The notes below the pieces were generated by a model, which worked only from the letters and a program-made list of their open reading frames with translations, had not been told where the DNA came from and searched no databases. This document shows positions 1 to 5,855 of a stretch of 6,539 nt of DNA, one piece after another. Within the stretch, counting starts at the first letter, position 1. Each line of letters opens with the position of its first letter. The translations under genes and the position numbers were made by a program. The DNA is from Candidatus Nanoarchaeia archaeon. GTDB lineage: Archaea > Nanobdellota > Nanobdellia > Tiddalikarchaeales > Tiddalikarchaeaceae. The stretch lies in contig JAQVLH010000061.1 in assembly GCA_028704265.1 (NCBI GenBank), forward strand, positions 1 through 6,539, written 5' to 3'.

Positions 1-7
1 TAAGAAG

Positions 8-3000
8 TTGATTCTTAGAACTATTGGAAAAAAACTTAGAAGAGCAAGACAATCAGATGGGGGGCAGGAAGAAAACGAAACCCTGGTTGTTTCAAGATTT
101 ACAACTCTTCCAGTTAGCAATAAATTTACTGATTCGCCTTACATTCCATATTCTCAGCAATTTAAAGGAGGAAGCAATAAAGAAGTTTATATTGTTGATA
201 AAGAGGTTTTAAAGCCTGAAGTAGTGGCTAAAAAAGAAGAAGCTCCAAAAGAATTAACAATTAATGTAACAAAACCTGAAGCTATTGAAGAAAAACTTGA
301 TGAAAAAATAGAGGAAGAGATTGCCAGAAAAATCAAGCAATCCCCCTTTCAATTAAAATTTAAAACATTAAACATTAATGAAATTAAAAGCCAAAAATTA
401 GCAACAACATCTCTTGAAAGAGATATTAGGAAGAATTTTGCAGACACTTTTGATAAATCTTCAAATGAAAATTTAGAGGTTTTAAGAGCAATTAAAAAAG
501 TCGTACCATTAGTAACTCTTAGCCAAAATAATGAAAATAAAGTAGTAGCTTATGCAACTATTCAATGGAATGAAACTGACCAGTCAATTAATTACATAGT
601 AACTGAACCCTCTTTAAATGATAAAGAAAAAGAGTTATTAGAAGAAATAAAAGAAATGCTTAGAGAAAAGTTAAATATTGATTTTGAAAAAATAAAAGGC
701 GCACAAGCATACACTTACATAATTGATGAATTTAAAAAAATAGTAAGATTAATTGGAATAAAATTAACAATAGATGAGGAATTAAAATTTAATTATTTTG
801 TATACAGGGATTTTATTGGACTCGGAGTAATAGAACCATTAATGCATGACCCAGATATTGAGGATATAAGTTGTGTAGGTTCAAATATTCCAATCTTTGT
901 TTATCATAAGAATCCATTGTTTAATCAAATTCCTACAAATATCATGTTTCCTTCAAATGATGAATTGGATAATTTTGCAATATTGCTTTCTCAAAAATGC
1001 GGAAAAAGCTTAACCCTTGCAGAACCATTATTAGATGCAGCATTGCCAGATGGAAGCAGGGTTCAGATAACCTACGGAAGCAAAGATATTTCAAGAAGAG
1101 GCTCTAACTTCACAATCCGTAAATTCACAGATAATCCATTAACACCAACTGATTTAATGAAAACTGAATCAATAGATGCAGATACTCTAGCATATTTATG
1201 GTATGTTATAGAGCACAACATGAGTATGTTAATTAGCGGAGCAACAGCAAGCGGTAAAACAACCTTCCTTAATGCATTAAGCCTTTTCATAAGACCAGAA
1301 TTCAAAATAGTAAGTATTGAAGATACAGCAGAATTAAGATTGCCTCATCATAACTGGATTGCGCAAACATCAAGGCAAGGGTTTGGAAACAAGCAATATG
1401 GAGAAATAACAATGTTTCATTTATTAAAAGCAGGATTAAGACAAAGGCCTGATTATATTATTCTAGGAGAGGTAAGAGGTGAAGAAGCAAGCGTATTATT
1501 CCAGGGAATGGCTTCAATTTCAGGAGATGAAGAATTATTTTTAATTGATGAAAAAAATAATCCAGTATTTGTAGCTATTAAAGATTTAAAAAATGTAAAA
1601 AAACATAAAGCTCATTGTTATCAAGGTTTTGAAAGCAAAATCTTGCCAGTTAATGCTTGGACTGAACATAAAGTTAATAATTTATATGAAATAATTACTA
1701 AAAAAGGCAGAAAAATAACAGTAAGTCCTGAGCATTCATTATTAACTTATGATGGAAAAAACATTATTCCTTTTTATGCAAAAGAAGCCAAAAAATCAGA
1801 CACTATTCTTATACCAAGAGTAATAAAATCAGGTTATAATGATTTAGAATATTTTGATTTAACATTTTTGAAAAACATCAGAGTGCTTGCTCCTGATTTA
1901 ATAAAAAAAGCAGTAAATAAATTAGGCTATGAAGCGGCAGGAAAAATATGCAAGGTAAAATCAATAAATGATTATTATAGAACTATTAATTGCAGTGCAT
2001 TAAAATATGACTCTTTTGAAAAATTAATGAACGAGTCAAAAATATTATTTGATAAAAAAGATTTAACAGTAAAATTTGATAAAAAAAGCAAACAAATGCC
2101 TGCATTAATAAAAATCACACCCGAATTATTAAAATTATTAGGCTATTATACAAGCGAAGGAAGCTTAAACATTGCTTATAAAAACAATTCAATAAGCTTA
2201 TATAATAAAAATAAAGAAGTTTTGCAAAGAATGAGAACTTGCTTAAGCATTTTTTCAGACACTATAAAAGAAAGGGAAACAAAAGGCTTTGGAACATGCA
2301 CGGAATTATTAATAAATAATAAAGTATTATTTGAATTGCTGCAAGAAATAATAGGGCAGGGTTCTAAGAACAAAAAAATACCCTCATTTATTTTTGGATT
2401 AAGCAAGGAAAAAATAGGATATTTCTTAGAAGCTTTATATGAAGGGGATGGAAATTTAAGAACTCAGCATTTTACTTATTATACAGTAAGCAAGGATTTA
2501 GCTAACAAATTAGCTTTATTATTAAATGTTTATGGAATTGTTTCAAAAATAAACTATAGAAAAGATAAAAAAATCTTTGAAATCATTTTTTCAAAAAATA
2601 AATATAAAAAAGAATTTTTAAAATATGTTAAGCCATTAAGCAAAATAATTCCAATAACTGGCAATGAAAAAGAAGATAATGATGAAATAGGGGATTTTTA
2701 TTTAGATAAAATAGAATCAATTAATAAAATAAAAAAGAATTCAGCAAAAGTCTATGATATTTGTGTTCCCGGAGCTCAAAATTTTATAAGCGGATTTGGA
2801 GGAATCGTATTACATAACACTGGACATCCAGCTTTAGGTACTATTCACGCTGATAACATGCCAGCAGTAGTAGACAGACTTACAAATAAACCTATTGATT
2901 TGCCAAAAACTATGCTAGAAAATTTGGATATAATTGTATTCTTAGAAAAATTCAAAATAGGGGGAAAGTCAATTAGGAAAGTAAAAGAAGTAGTAGAAAT

Positions 3001-3274
3001 AGTAGGATATGATTATAAAAACAAGGAATTAATCAGTAACAGCGCTTTCAGGTGGAATAACGCCACTTTTAAATTTGACTCATTTGAAAGTGTAATCTTA
3101 GATAAGATTCAGCAAAAAAGCGGTTTTGGCTTAGAAGATTTAAGATTAGATATGAAAAGAAGAATACTCTTACTTAATTATTTAAGCAGCCATAATATAA
3201 ATGATTACAGAACTTTTTCATTATATATTAGCAGATTCTACACTAATCCAAGCTTTGTTGAAAATTTAAAATAA
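8..3274 (+). CDS. Type II/IV secretion (FlaI/TadA-like) ATPase precursor with an intein; 5' end probably truncated
   Basis: Cytoplasmic hexameric ATPase that would power assembly of a type IV pilus-like filament or secretion through a T2SSF membrane platform. Residues are numbered from the TTG at base 8. Residues 1-115 are charged and low in complexity. The ATPase N-domain spans roughly 225-400. Walker A is GATASGKT at 411-418 (Lys417), the Asp-box SIEDT has Glu438 and Asp439, and Walker B lies in 482-490, ending GEVR with Glu488. The His-box TGHPALGTIHAD at 938-949 has His940 and His947. Residues 503-937 are an intein. Without it the protein is about 653 residues, and LFQGMA joins directly to TGHPALG, restoring the usual family sequence. 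The C-terminal tail (about 980-1088) is charged and unassigned. The start is uncertain: the frame is open to the window edge (two Lys codons precede the TTG), no SD is visible, and no in-frame ATG occurs before about residue 313, so the true start is probably upstream. The family call is firm. Whether the machine is a pilus, an archaellum-like filament or a secretion system cannot be settled here. Confidence 0.93.
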   Translation: MILRTIGKKLRRARQSDGGQEENETLVVSRFTTLPVSNKFTDSPYIPYSQQFKGGSNKEVYIVDKEVLKPEVVAKKEEAPKELTINVTKPEAIEEKLDEKIEEEIARKIKQSPFQLKFKTLNINEIKSQKLATTSLERDIRKNFADTFDKSSNENLEVLRAIKKVVPLVTLSQNNENKVVAYATIQWNETDQSINYIVTEPSLNDKEKELLEEIKEMLREKLNIDFEKIKGAQAYTYIIDEFKKIVRLIGIKLTIDEELKFNYFVYRDFIGLGVIEPLMHDPDIEDISCVGSNIPIFVYHKNPLFNQIPTNIMFPSNDELDNFAILLSQKCGKSLTLAEPLLDAALPDGSRVQITYGSKDISRRGSNFTIRKFTDNPLTPTDLMKTESIDADTLAYLWYVIEHNMSMLISGATASGKTTFLNALSLFIRPEFKIVSIEDTAELRLPHHNWIAQTSRQGFGNKQYGEITMFHLLKAGLRQRPDYIILGEVRGEEASVLFQGMASISGDEELFLIDEKNNPVFVAIKDLKNVKKHKAHCYQGFESKILPVNAWTEHKVNNLYEIITKKGRKITVSPEHSLLTYDGKNIIPFYAKEAKKSDTILIPRVIKSGYNDLEYFDLTFLKNIRVLAPDLIKKAVNKLGYEAAGKICKVKSINDYYRTINCSALKYDSFEKLMNESKILFDKKDLTVKFDKKSKQMPALIKITPELLKLLGYYTSEGSLNIAYKNNSISLYNKNKEVLQRMRTCLSIFSDTIKERETKGFGTCTELLINNKVLFELLQEIIGQGSKNKKIPSFIFGLSKEKIGYFLEALYEGDGNLRTQHFTYYTVSKDLANKLALLLNVYGIVSKINYRKDKKIFEIIFSKNKYKKEFLKYVKPLSKIIPITGNEKEDNDEIGDFYLDKIESINKIKKNSAKVYDICVPGAQNFISGFGGIVLHNTGHPALGTIHADNMPAVVDRLTNKPIDLPKTMLENLDIIVFLEKFKIGGKSIRKVKEVVEIVGYDYKNKELISNSAFRWNNATFKFDSFESVILDKIQQKSGFGLEDLRLDMKRRILLLNYLSSHNINDYRTFSLYISRFYTNPSFVENLK
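1898..2032 (+). other. Probable helix-turn-helix DNA-recognition segment of the intein
   Basis: Residues about 631-675, between splicing block B and the first LAGLIDADG motif, include KKAVNKLGYEAAGKICKV followed by a Tyr-rich turn and YDSFEKLMNES. This resembles the LGYKEAAKLLGV-type helix-turn-helix that often precedes the endonuclease core in archaeal inteins and helps bind the homing site. The match is by recollection of the pattern only. The segment could instead be linker sequence of the splicing domain. Confidence 0.5.
2129..2551 (+). other. LAGLIDADG homing endonuclease domain inside the intein
   Basis: Residues about 708-848 of the precursor carry the two-motif (DOD) endonuclease. 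Motif 1 is LLGYYTSEGSL, with Glu717 at the catalytic acidic position. Motif 2 is GYFLEALYEGDGNL, with Asp814 at the equivalent position. The motifs are about 97 residues apart, normal for single-chain two-motif enzymes. Between them KKIPSFIFGLSK (789-800) matches the usual block D, and LANKLALLLNVYGIVSKI (831-848) matches block H. Both acidic metal-binding positions are kept and there is no frameshift, so the nuclease looks intact. It would be expected to cut the intein-less ATPase allele at the GMA/TGH junction. Activity is inferred, not shown. Confidence 0.9.
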
Positions 3275-3276
3275 CG

Positions 3277-3281
3277 TTTTT
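3277..3281 (+). terminator. Possible T-run terminator of the ATPase gene
   Basis: Five T residues directly follow the ATPase stop codon, within CGTTTTTATACG. Archaeal RNA polymerase can terminate at short T-tracts without a hairpin. No convincing stem is present. The position just before the next gene's TATA-like box is suitable, but the run is short for a terminator in such AT-rich DNA. Confidence 0.35.
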
Positions 3282-3295
3282 ATACGAAAAAAAGC

Positions 3296-3303
3296 TTTAA
3301 ATA
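3296..3303 (+). promoter_or_regulatory. TATA box of the HTH regulator gene (leaderless type)
   Basis: TTTAAATA, preceded by an A-rich stretch ending AAAAGC that could serve as the BRE, has its centre about 29 bases before the ATG at 3329. Archaeal transcription normally starts about 25-28 bases after the TATA centre, so the mRNA would begin at or within a few bases of the ATG. No Shine-Dalgarno lies before the ATG (TATTCACC), which agrees with a leaderless transcript. Confidence 0.6.
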
Positions 3304-3328
3304 ACATACTGCTTTTCATTTATTCACC

Positions 3329-4036
3329 ATGTCTGAAGAATTATTAAGAATAATCATAGGGGATATAGCTTCTAATCCTAATTATGGATTAGTAATGAAA
3401 AAATGGAGAGAAATGTTTGCAATAAAGCAAGGCTTAGTTTCTAATGAATTAAATGTTAAACAAAGCGTTATAAGTGATTATGAAAATGAAAGATGTAAGA
3501 ATCCTGGAATTAAATTCGTACGAGATTATTCTTTAGCCATAATAAAAATAGCAAAACTCAATAATTACAAGGAATATTCTAATGTTTTAAACAGATTAAA
3601 ATTAAAAACTGTTGAAGAATTAATTGAAAAAATAGAATTTAAAAAATATTATTCAAATCATGATTTTTTAAAAATATTTAATGCAAGCCAATTAATAATG
3701 CCTAAAGAGGATTTAAAAGTAAATAATTGCGTTTTTTTTGTAGATAATGCTTCAAAATTATTAACAAATCAGCCAAGTTATAAGTTATTAAATTCAATTG
3801 AAAAAAAAGACACATTGTTTGTTTTTTTAAATGTAAAAAGCGGAAATTTTCCAGTAATACTTATTAATTTTCTTTTAGGAAAATCTAATAATGATTCAAA
3901 AAAAATTTTATTATTCCAAAGCGAAAAATTAAAACTTTCATGGATTGCTAAAAGGTTAGCTAAATCGAATAATTTGTCAATAATTTGGTCAAAAAAAAGC
4001 AAGGAAGAAATTTTAAATTCTTTAAAAAAATTATAA
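3329..4036 (+). CDS. Helix-turn-helix transcriptional regulator, resembling archaeal COG1709-type
   Basis: 235-residue predicted cytoplasmic DNA-binding regulator. The N-terminus (MSEELLRIIIGDI, then MKKWREMF at 23-30) and an XRE-like helix-turn-helix at about 30-60, with recognition segment KQSVISDYENER (44-55) followed by NPG, match the archaeal family I remember as COG1709, whose members carry an SVISDYE-GR-SPG signature. The C-terminal half (about 130-222, with LFVFLNVKSGNFPVILINF and a late WIAKRLAKSNNLSIIW segment) also fits that family's second domain, in diverged form, so the protein appears full length. Its ligand and targets are unknown. The ATG at 3329 fits the TATA spacing. The gene is extremely AT-rich even for this window. 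It follows the ATPase by 54 bases but has its own promoter, so a link to the pilus is not shown. It converges with the acyltransferase gene. Confidence 0.8.
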   Translation: MSEELLRIIIGDIASNPNYGLVMKKWREMFAIKQGLVSNELNVKQSVISDYENERCKNPGIKFVRDYSLAIIKIAKLNNYKEYSNVLNRLKLKTVEELIEKIEFKKYYSNHDFLKIFNASQLIMPKEDLKVNNCVFFVDNASKLLTNQPSYKLLNSIEKKDTLFVFLNVKSGNFPVILINFLLGKSNNDSKKILLFQSEKLKLSWIAKRLAKSNNLSIIWSKKSKEEILNSLKKL

Positions 4037-4136
4037 ATATTTCGCCTTTAAGAGCAACACAAATTTGCCACTAATTATAAAAGGGCTAAAATCAAGTAAA
4101 CAAGGGTTTAATTATTGATTAAAGGCGAAAATATTT
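4035..4136. repeat. Long inverted repeat (17-bp arms, 67-base loop) between convergent genes
   Basis: TTTCGCCTTTAA at 4040-4051 is exactly complementary to TTAAAGGCGAAA at 4119-4130. The pairing extends by five more pairs (AAATA 4035-4039 with TATTT 4132-4136) across a single bulged A at 4131. Two small hairpins can form in the loop: GCAA/TTGC (4054-4057 with 4065-4068) and TAAAC/GTTTA (4097-4101 with 4106-4110). The repeat overlaps the stop codon of the regulator gene by two bases and ends just before the acyltransferase stop. It could be a bidirectional terminator, a small structured RNA, or the ends of a miniature element. No clear target-site duplication is seen. Confidence 0.75.
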
Positions 4137-4140
4137 TTTT
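4035..4140. terminator. Candidate bidirectional terminator for the convergent genes
   Basis: The inverted repeat is followed on each strand by a T-tract: TTTTTTT at 4134-4140 reading rightward, and seven Ts on the minus strand opposite the A-run at 4024-4030 reading leftward. This symmetric stem plus T-run arrangement sits between two gene ends, where both transcripts must stop. The loop is long for an intrinsic terminator, so the T-tracts alone may do the work in an archaeon. Confidence 0.5.
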
Positions 4141-4141
4141 C

Positions 4142-4864
4142 TCAAGCTAACTGCTTTGGAGCATAATCCAAATTTCCTTCTTTTAATGCAATTATTCTTT
4201 CTCTCATTTCCATAGCTGCTGATACATAATTAATTTCTTTTGAAGTGTCCAAGTAAACTGGCTTTCCAATATTAATAGTGACTTTTCCCCTAAAAGGCTT
4301 AATTTTTTTGCCAACTATTGCAACTGGAACGTAAGGAACATTATATTCTACGCAAAATTTAACAGCCCCAAGCTTAAAATCACCCAATATTCCATCTCCT
4401 GACTGGCTTCTAGTTCCTTCTGGAAATAATGCCAGTTTTTCTTTTTTTTCAAAAACTTCATCAACTCTTTGAATAACATAATCATTCAATCCTCTTGTTT
4501 CACTTAAAGGAATAACCTGCCCAATGTCTAAAAAATATTTGAATAATTTTTTTTCAAAATTTTCTTTCTTGCTAAGCCATCTGATTTTTCCGTAATCTTT
4601 TAGTGCAGCAATTATATACATAGGGTCAAGGCTTGAAGTATGATTAGCTACTATAACACAAGAAGAATCTTTCACTTCTTCTATATTATCATAGCCGTTA
4701 ATTGTTAATGCGTTGCTCATTTTAAAAAAATAATAAGCAAAAGGCGCAATAGCTTCATATTTCTTGTCAAACTTTTCAGTTAGTAAATTACGCGTTTCAT
4801 TTTTTTGCAAATAATTTTCAGATATTCGCATTTCATTTTTTGATAAAATATCATTTAATACCAT
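4142..4864 (-). CDS. PlsC-type 1-acyl-glycerol-3-phosphate acyltransferase family protein
   Basis: 240-residue member of the lysophosphatidic acid acyltransferase (PlsC/LPLAT) family, which transfers an acyl chain from acyl-CoA or acyl-ACP to a lysolipid at the membrane. All four family blocks are visible: block I NHTSSLD (74-80; His75 and Asp80 form the catalytic HX4D), block II in KIRWLSKKENF (93-103), block III FPEGTRS (147-153; Glu149 and Arg152 bind phosphate), and block IV VPYVPVAIVG (176-185). The length is normal. The first 40 residues are charged, and the only hydrophobic stretch before block I is short (about 39-53), so membrane contact is probably peripheral. The ATG at 4864 gives a complete N-terminus; no SD is visible. 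The substrate is unknown. The family is unexpected in an archaeon with ether lipids; it could act on another lipid or carrier, or have come from bacteria. It lies between pilus genes on the opposite strand and is probably transcribed alone. Confidence 0.9.
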   Translation of the reverse strand: MVLNDILSKNEMRISENYLQKNETRNLLTEKFDKKYEAIAPFAYYFFKMSNALTINGYDNIEEVKDSSCVIVANHTSSLDPMYIIAALKDYGKIRWLSKKENFEKKLFKYFLDIGQVIPLSETRGLNDYVIQRVDEVFEKKEKLALFPEGTRSQSGDGILGDFKLGAVKFCVEYNVPYVPVAIVGKKIKPFRGKVTINIGKPVYLDTSKEINYVSAAMEMRERIIALKEGNLDYAPKQLA

Positions 4865-4890
4865 GCTAATTATTAATTTTTGAATAAGCT

Positions 4891-4898
4891 TTAATTTT
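4891..4898 (-). promoter_or_regulatory. Weak candidate TATA element for the acyltransferase gene
   Basis: On the minus strand AAAATTAA, within GATAAAAAATTAAAGC, is centred about 30 bases before the ATG. That is the spacing expected for a leaderless or nearly leaderless mRNA. The sequence is a poor match to the usual box and the region is A/T-rich throughout, so this rests mainly on position. Confidence 0.3.
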
Positions 4899-4938
4899 TT
4901 ATCGCAAAAAAACGAAATAATATCAAATTTAGAAACCC

Positions 4939-4946
4939 TTTAAAAA
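4939..4946 (+). promoter_or_regulatory. TATA box of the T2SSF gene pair (leaderless type)
   Basis: TTTAAAAA, preceded by GAAACCC as a possible BRE, has its centre about 27-28 bases before the ATG at 4970. No Shine-Dalgarno is present before that ATG. The spacing is nearly the same as at the regulator gene, supporting a leaderless transcript that continues through both membrane-protein genes. Confidence 0.6.
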
Positions 4947-4969
4947 AATCAAAGTATTAATTATTAATT

Positions 4970-5851
4970 ATGTCTGATGAAGAAGATTTTGGATTATTTG
5001 CTTACAGGATTTTTAGGCCTTTTGCAAAAAAACATGCAAAATCTGTTTTAAAAGAAATAAGGGATGATTTGCATAAATCCGGAATGAGAGTGACAATAGA
5101 GGAATATTTTAGTAAAATAATTTTAGTAATCGTAATCATTTCCCCCTTGCTTTTAGTTCTTGCAACTTTTTTCGTATCAATTTTAACTAAAAATATATTA
5201 TTTGGAATAGGGTCAGGAATAATGGCTGCAATTATTTCAGCAGCAGCAGTTTTTGCATATTTTTATTTAAGTCCATCAAACATGGTTGCTGAAAGAGCTA
5301 AAAAAATTGATAACGGCCTTCATTTTGCAGCCTTATACATGGCAACATTAGCTAATACCGGAACTCCAGCTTTCCTTATTTTCAAAATAATGAGTGAATT
5401 CAAAGAGTTTGGTGAAATAGCAAAGGTTTCGCAAAAAATAACTGATGAGGTTGAATTATTTGGATACAGTTTGCCTGATAGTTTAGCAAAACATGCAGAA
5501 TTAGTTCCTAGCAATAATCTAAGCGAGCTATTATGGGGAACTAGGGCAACAATTATATCTGGAGGAGACTTGAATAATTATCTAAACGAAAAAAGCAAGA
5601 CCTTTGTTAATGTGTTCAAAAGAAGGCTTGAAGAGTATATTGGCAGTATGGGATTATTCATGGAAATGTATATTACTGTTGTAATTGTTGGAACTATTTT
5701 TGTAATCGTTTTATCAACAATAATGAGTATGGTTGGAGGAGTAATGGCGGATATTCAAACGCTTCAAATAGGATTTGTTGCCTTGCTTGTTCCTTTTGTA
5801 ACAATAGCTTTCATATTGTTCCTTAAAACAATAAGTCCAACAGAGGTATAA
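4970..5851 (+). CDS. Type II secretion system F family (TadB/TadC/FlaJ-like) membrane platform protein, first copy
   Basis: 293-residue polytopic protein expected to form part of the inner platform on which the secretion ATPase acts. Likely membrane helices are at about 49-71, 77-100, 230-252 and 266-287. Between the second and third lies a cytoplasmic T2SSF domain (about 112-215) with NGLHFAALYMATLANTGTP, a spaced FGYSLPDSLAKHAE helix-turn, and ISGGDLNNYLNEKS, which matches the family's usual GGD-L segment. Length and topology fit the roughly 300-residue TadB/TadC type rather than a single long archaeal FlaJ. The ATG at 4970 agrees with the TATA position. The stop is five bases from the next gene's ATG, so the two are co-transcribed and probably pair as a heteromeric platform. 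The matching ATPase is 1.7 kb upstream, beyond two unrelated genes. Confidence 0.88.
   Translation: MSDEEDFGLFAYRIFRPFAKKHAKSVLKEIRDDLHKSGMRVTIEEYFSKIILVIVIISPLLLVLATFFVSILTKNILFGIGSGIMAAIISAAAVFAYFYLSPSNMVAERAKKIDNGLHFAALYMATLANTGTPAFLIFKIMSEFKEFGEIAKVSQKITDEVELFGYSLPDSLAKHAELVPSNNLSELLWGTRATIISGGDLNNYLNEKSKTFVNVFKRRLEEYIGSMGLFMEMYITVVIVGTIFVIVLSTIMSMVGGVMADIQTLQIGFVALLVPFVTIAFILFLKTISPTEV
5843..5847 (+). promoter_or_regulatory. Shine-Dalgarno site of the second T2SSF gene
   Basis: GAGGT, eight bases before the ATG at 5856, lies inside the last codons of the preceding gene. It fixes the start of the second gene and shows that internal operon genes here use an SD, whereas the operon's first gene does not. 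Confidence 0.7.
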
Positions 5852-5855
5852 AAAA

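Larger units (their letters stand above)
1514..2818 (+). mobile_element. Intein with LAGLIDADG homing endonuclease, inserted before the ATPase His-box
   Basis: In-frame protein-splicing element of 435 residues (503-937 of the precursor). Block A is SISGDEELFLID with Ser503 as residue 1. Block B is ITVSPEHSLL, with His576 in the usual TxxH position but Ser573 where Thr is usual. Blocks C and E are the two LAGLIDADG motifs. Block F is VYDICVPGAQNFIS (915-928). Block G is GGIVLHN, with penultimate His936 and terminal Asn937, followed by Thr938 as the +1 nucleophile. Removing it joins GMA to TGHPALG, the continuous motif expected in FlaI/PilT/TadA-family ATPases, which fixes both boundaries closely. 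Splicing would proceed by the class 1 route: acyl shift at Ser1, transfer to Thr+1, Asn cyclisation. All key residues are present, so splicing is expected to be functional. By eye the region is more AT-rich than the flanking ATPase coding sequence. Confidence 0.95.

Noticed and set aside
24..212. Short plus-strand open frame overlapping the ATPase N-terminus
   Set aside because: It lies wholly inside the ATPase frame, has no own promoter or SD, and shows no recognisable motif.
1072..1305. Minus-strand open frame opposite the Walker A region
   Set aside because: It is antisense to conserved ATPase coding sequence and has no family features.
2176..2406. Minus-strand open frame opposite the homing endonuclease
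   Set aside because: It is antisense to conserved LAGLIDADG domain coding sequence; its hydrophobic look is a by-product of the opposite strand.
3275..3295. Hairpin terminator CGTTTTT...AAAAAAAGC after the ATPase
   Set aside because: The arms do not pair at the CG/GC ends and only A-T pairs remain, so only the T-run is kept as a weak terminator.
3778..4002. Minus-strand open frame opposite the regulator's C-terminal half
   Set aside because: It is a shadow in very AT-rich DNA; the plus strand has a full-length recognisable protein and a promoter.
4052..4118. C/D-box or H/ACA guide RNA, or a tRNA, in the loop of the inverted repeat
   Set aside because: No paired C (RUGAUGA) and D (CUGA) boxes, no ACA after the stem, and no cloverleaf with an acceptor end or T-loop were found.
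4035..4136. Insertion sequence or its remnant
   Set aside because: There is no transposase and no clear target-site duplication beside the arms; the element stays described as an inverted repeat only.
5320..5514. Minus-strand open frame opposite the first T2SSF domain
   Set aside because: It is antisense to the conserved T2SSF domain and has no supporting signal.
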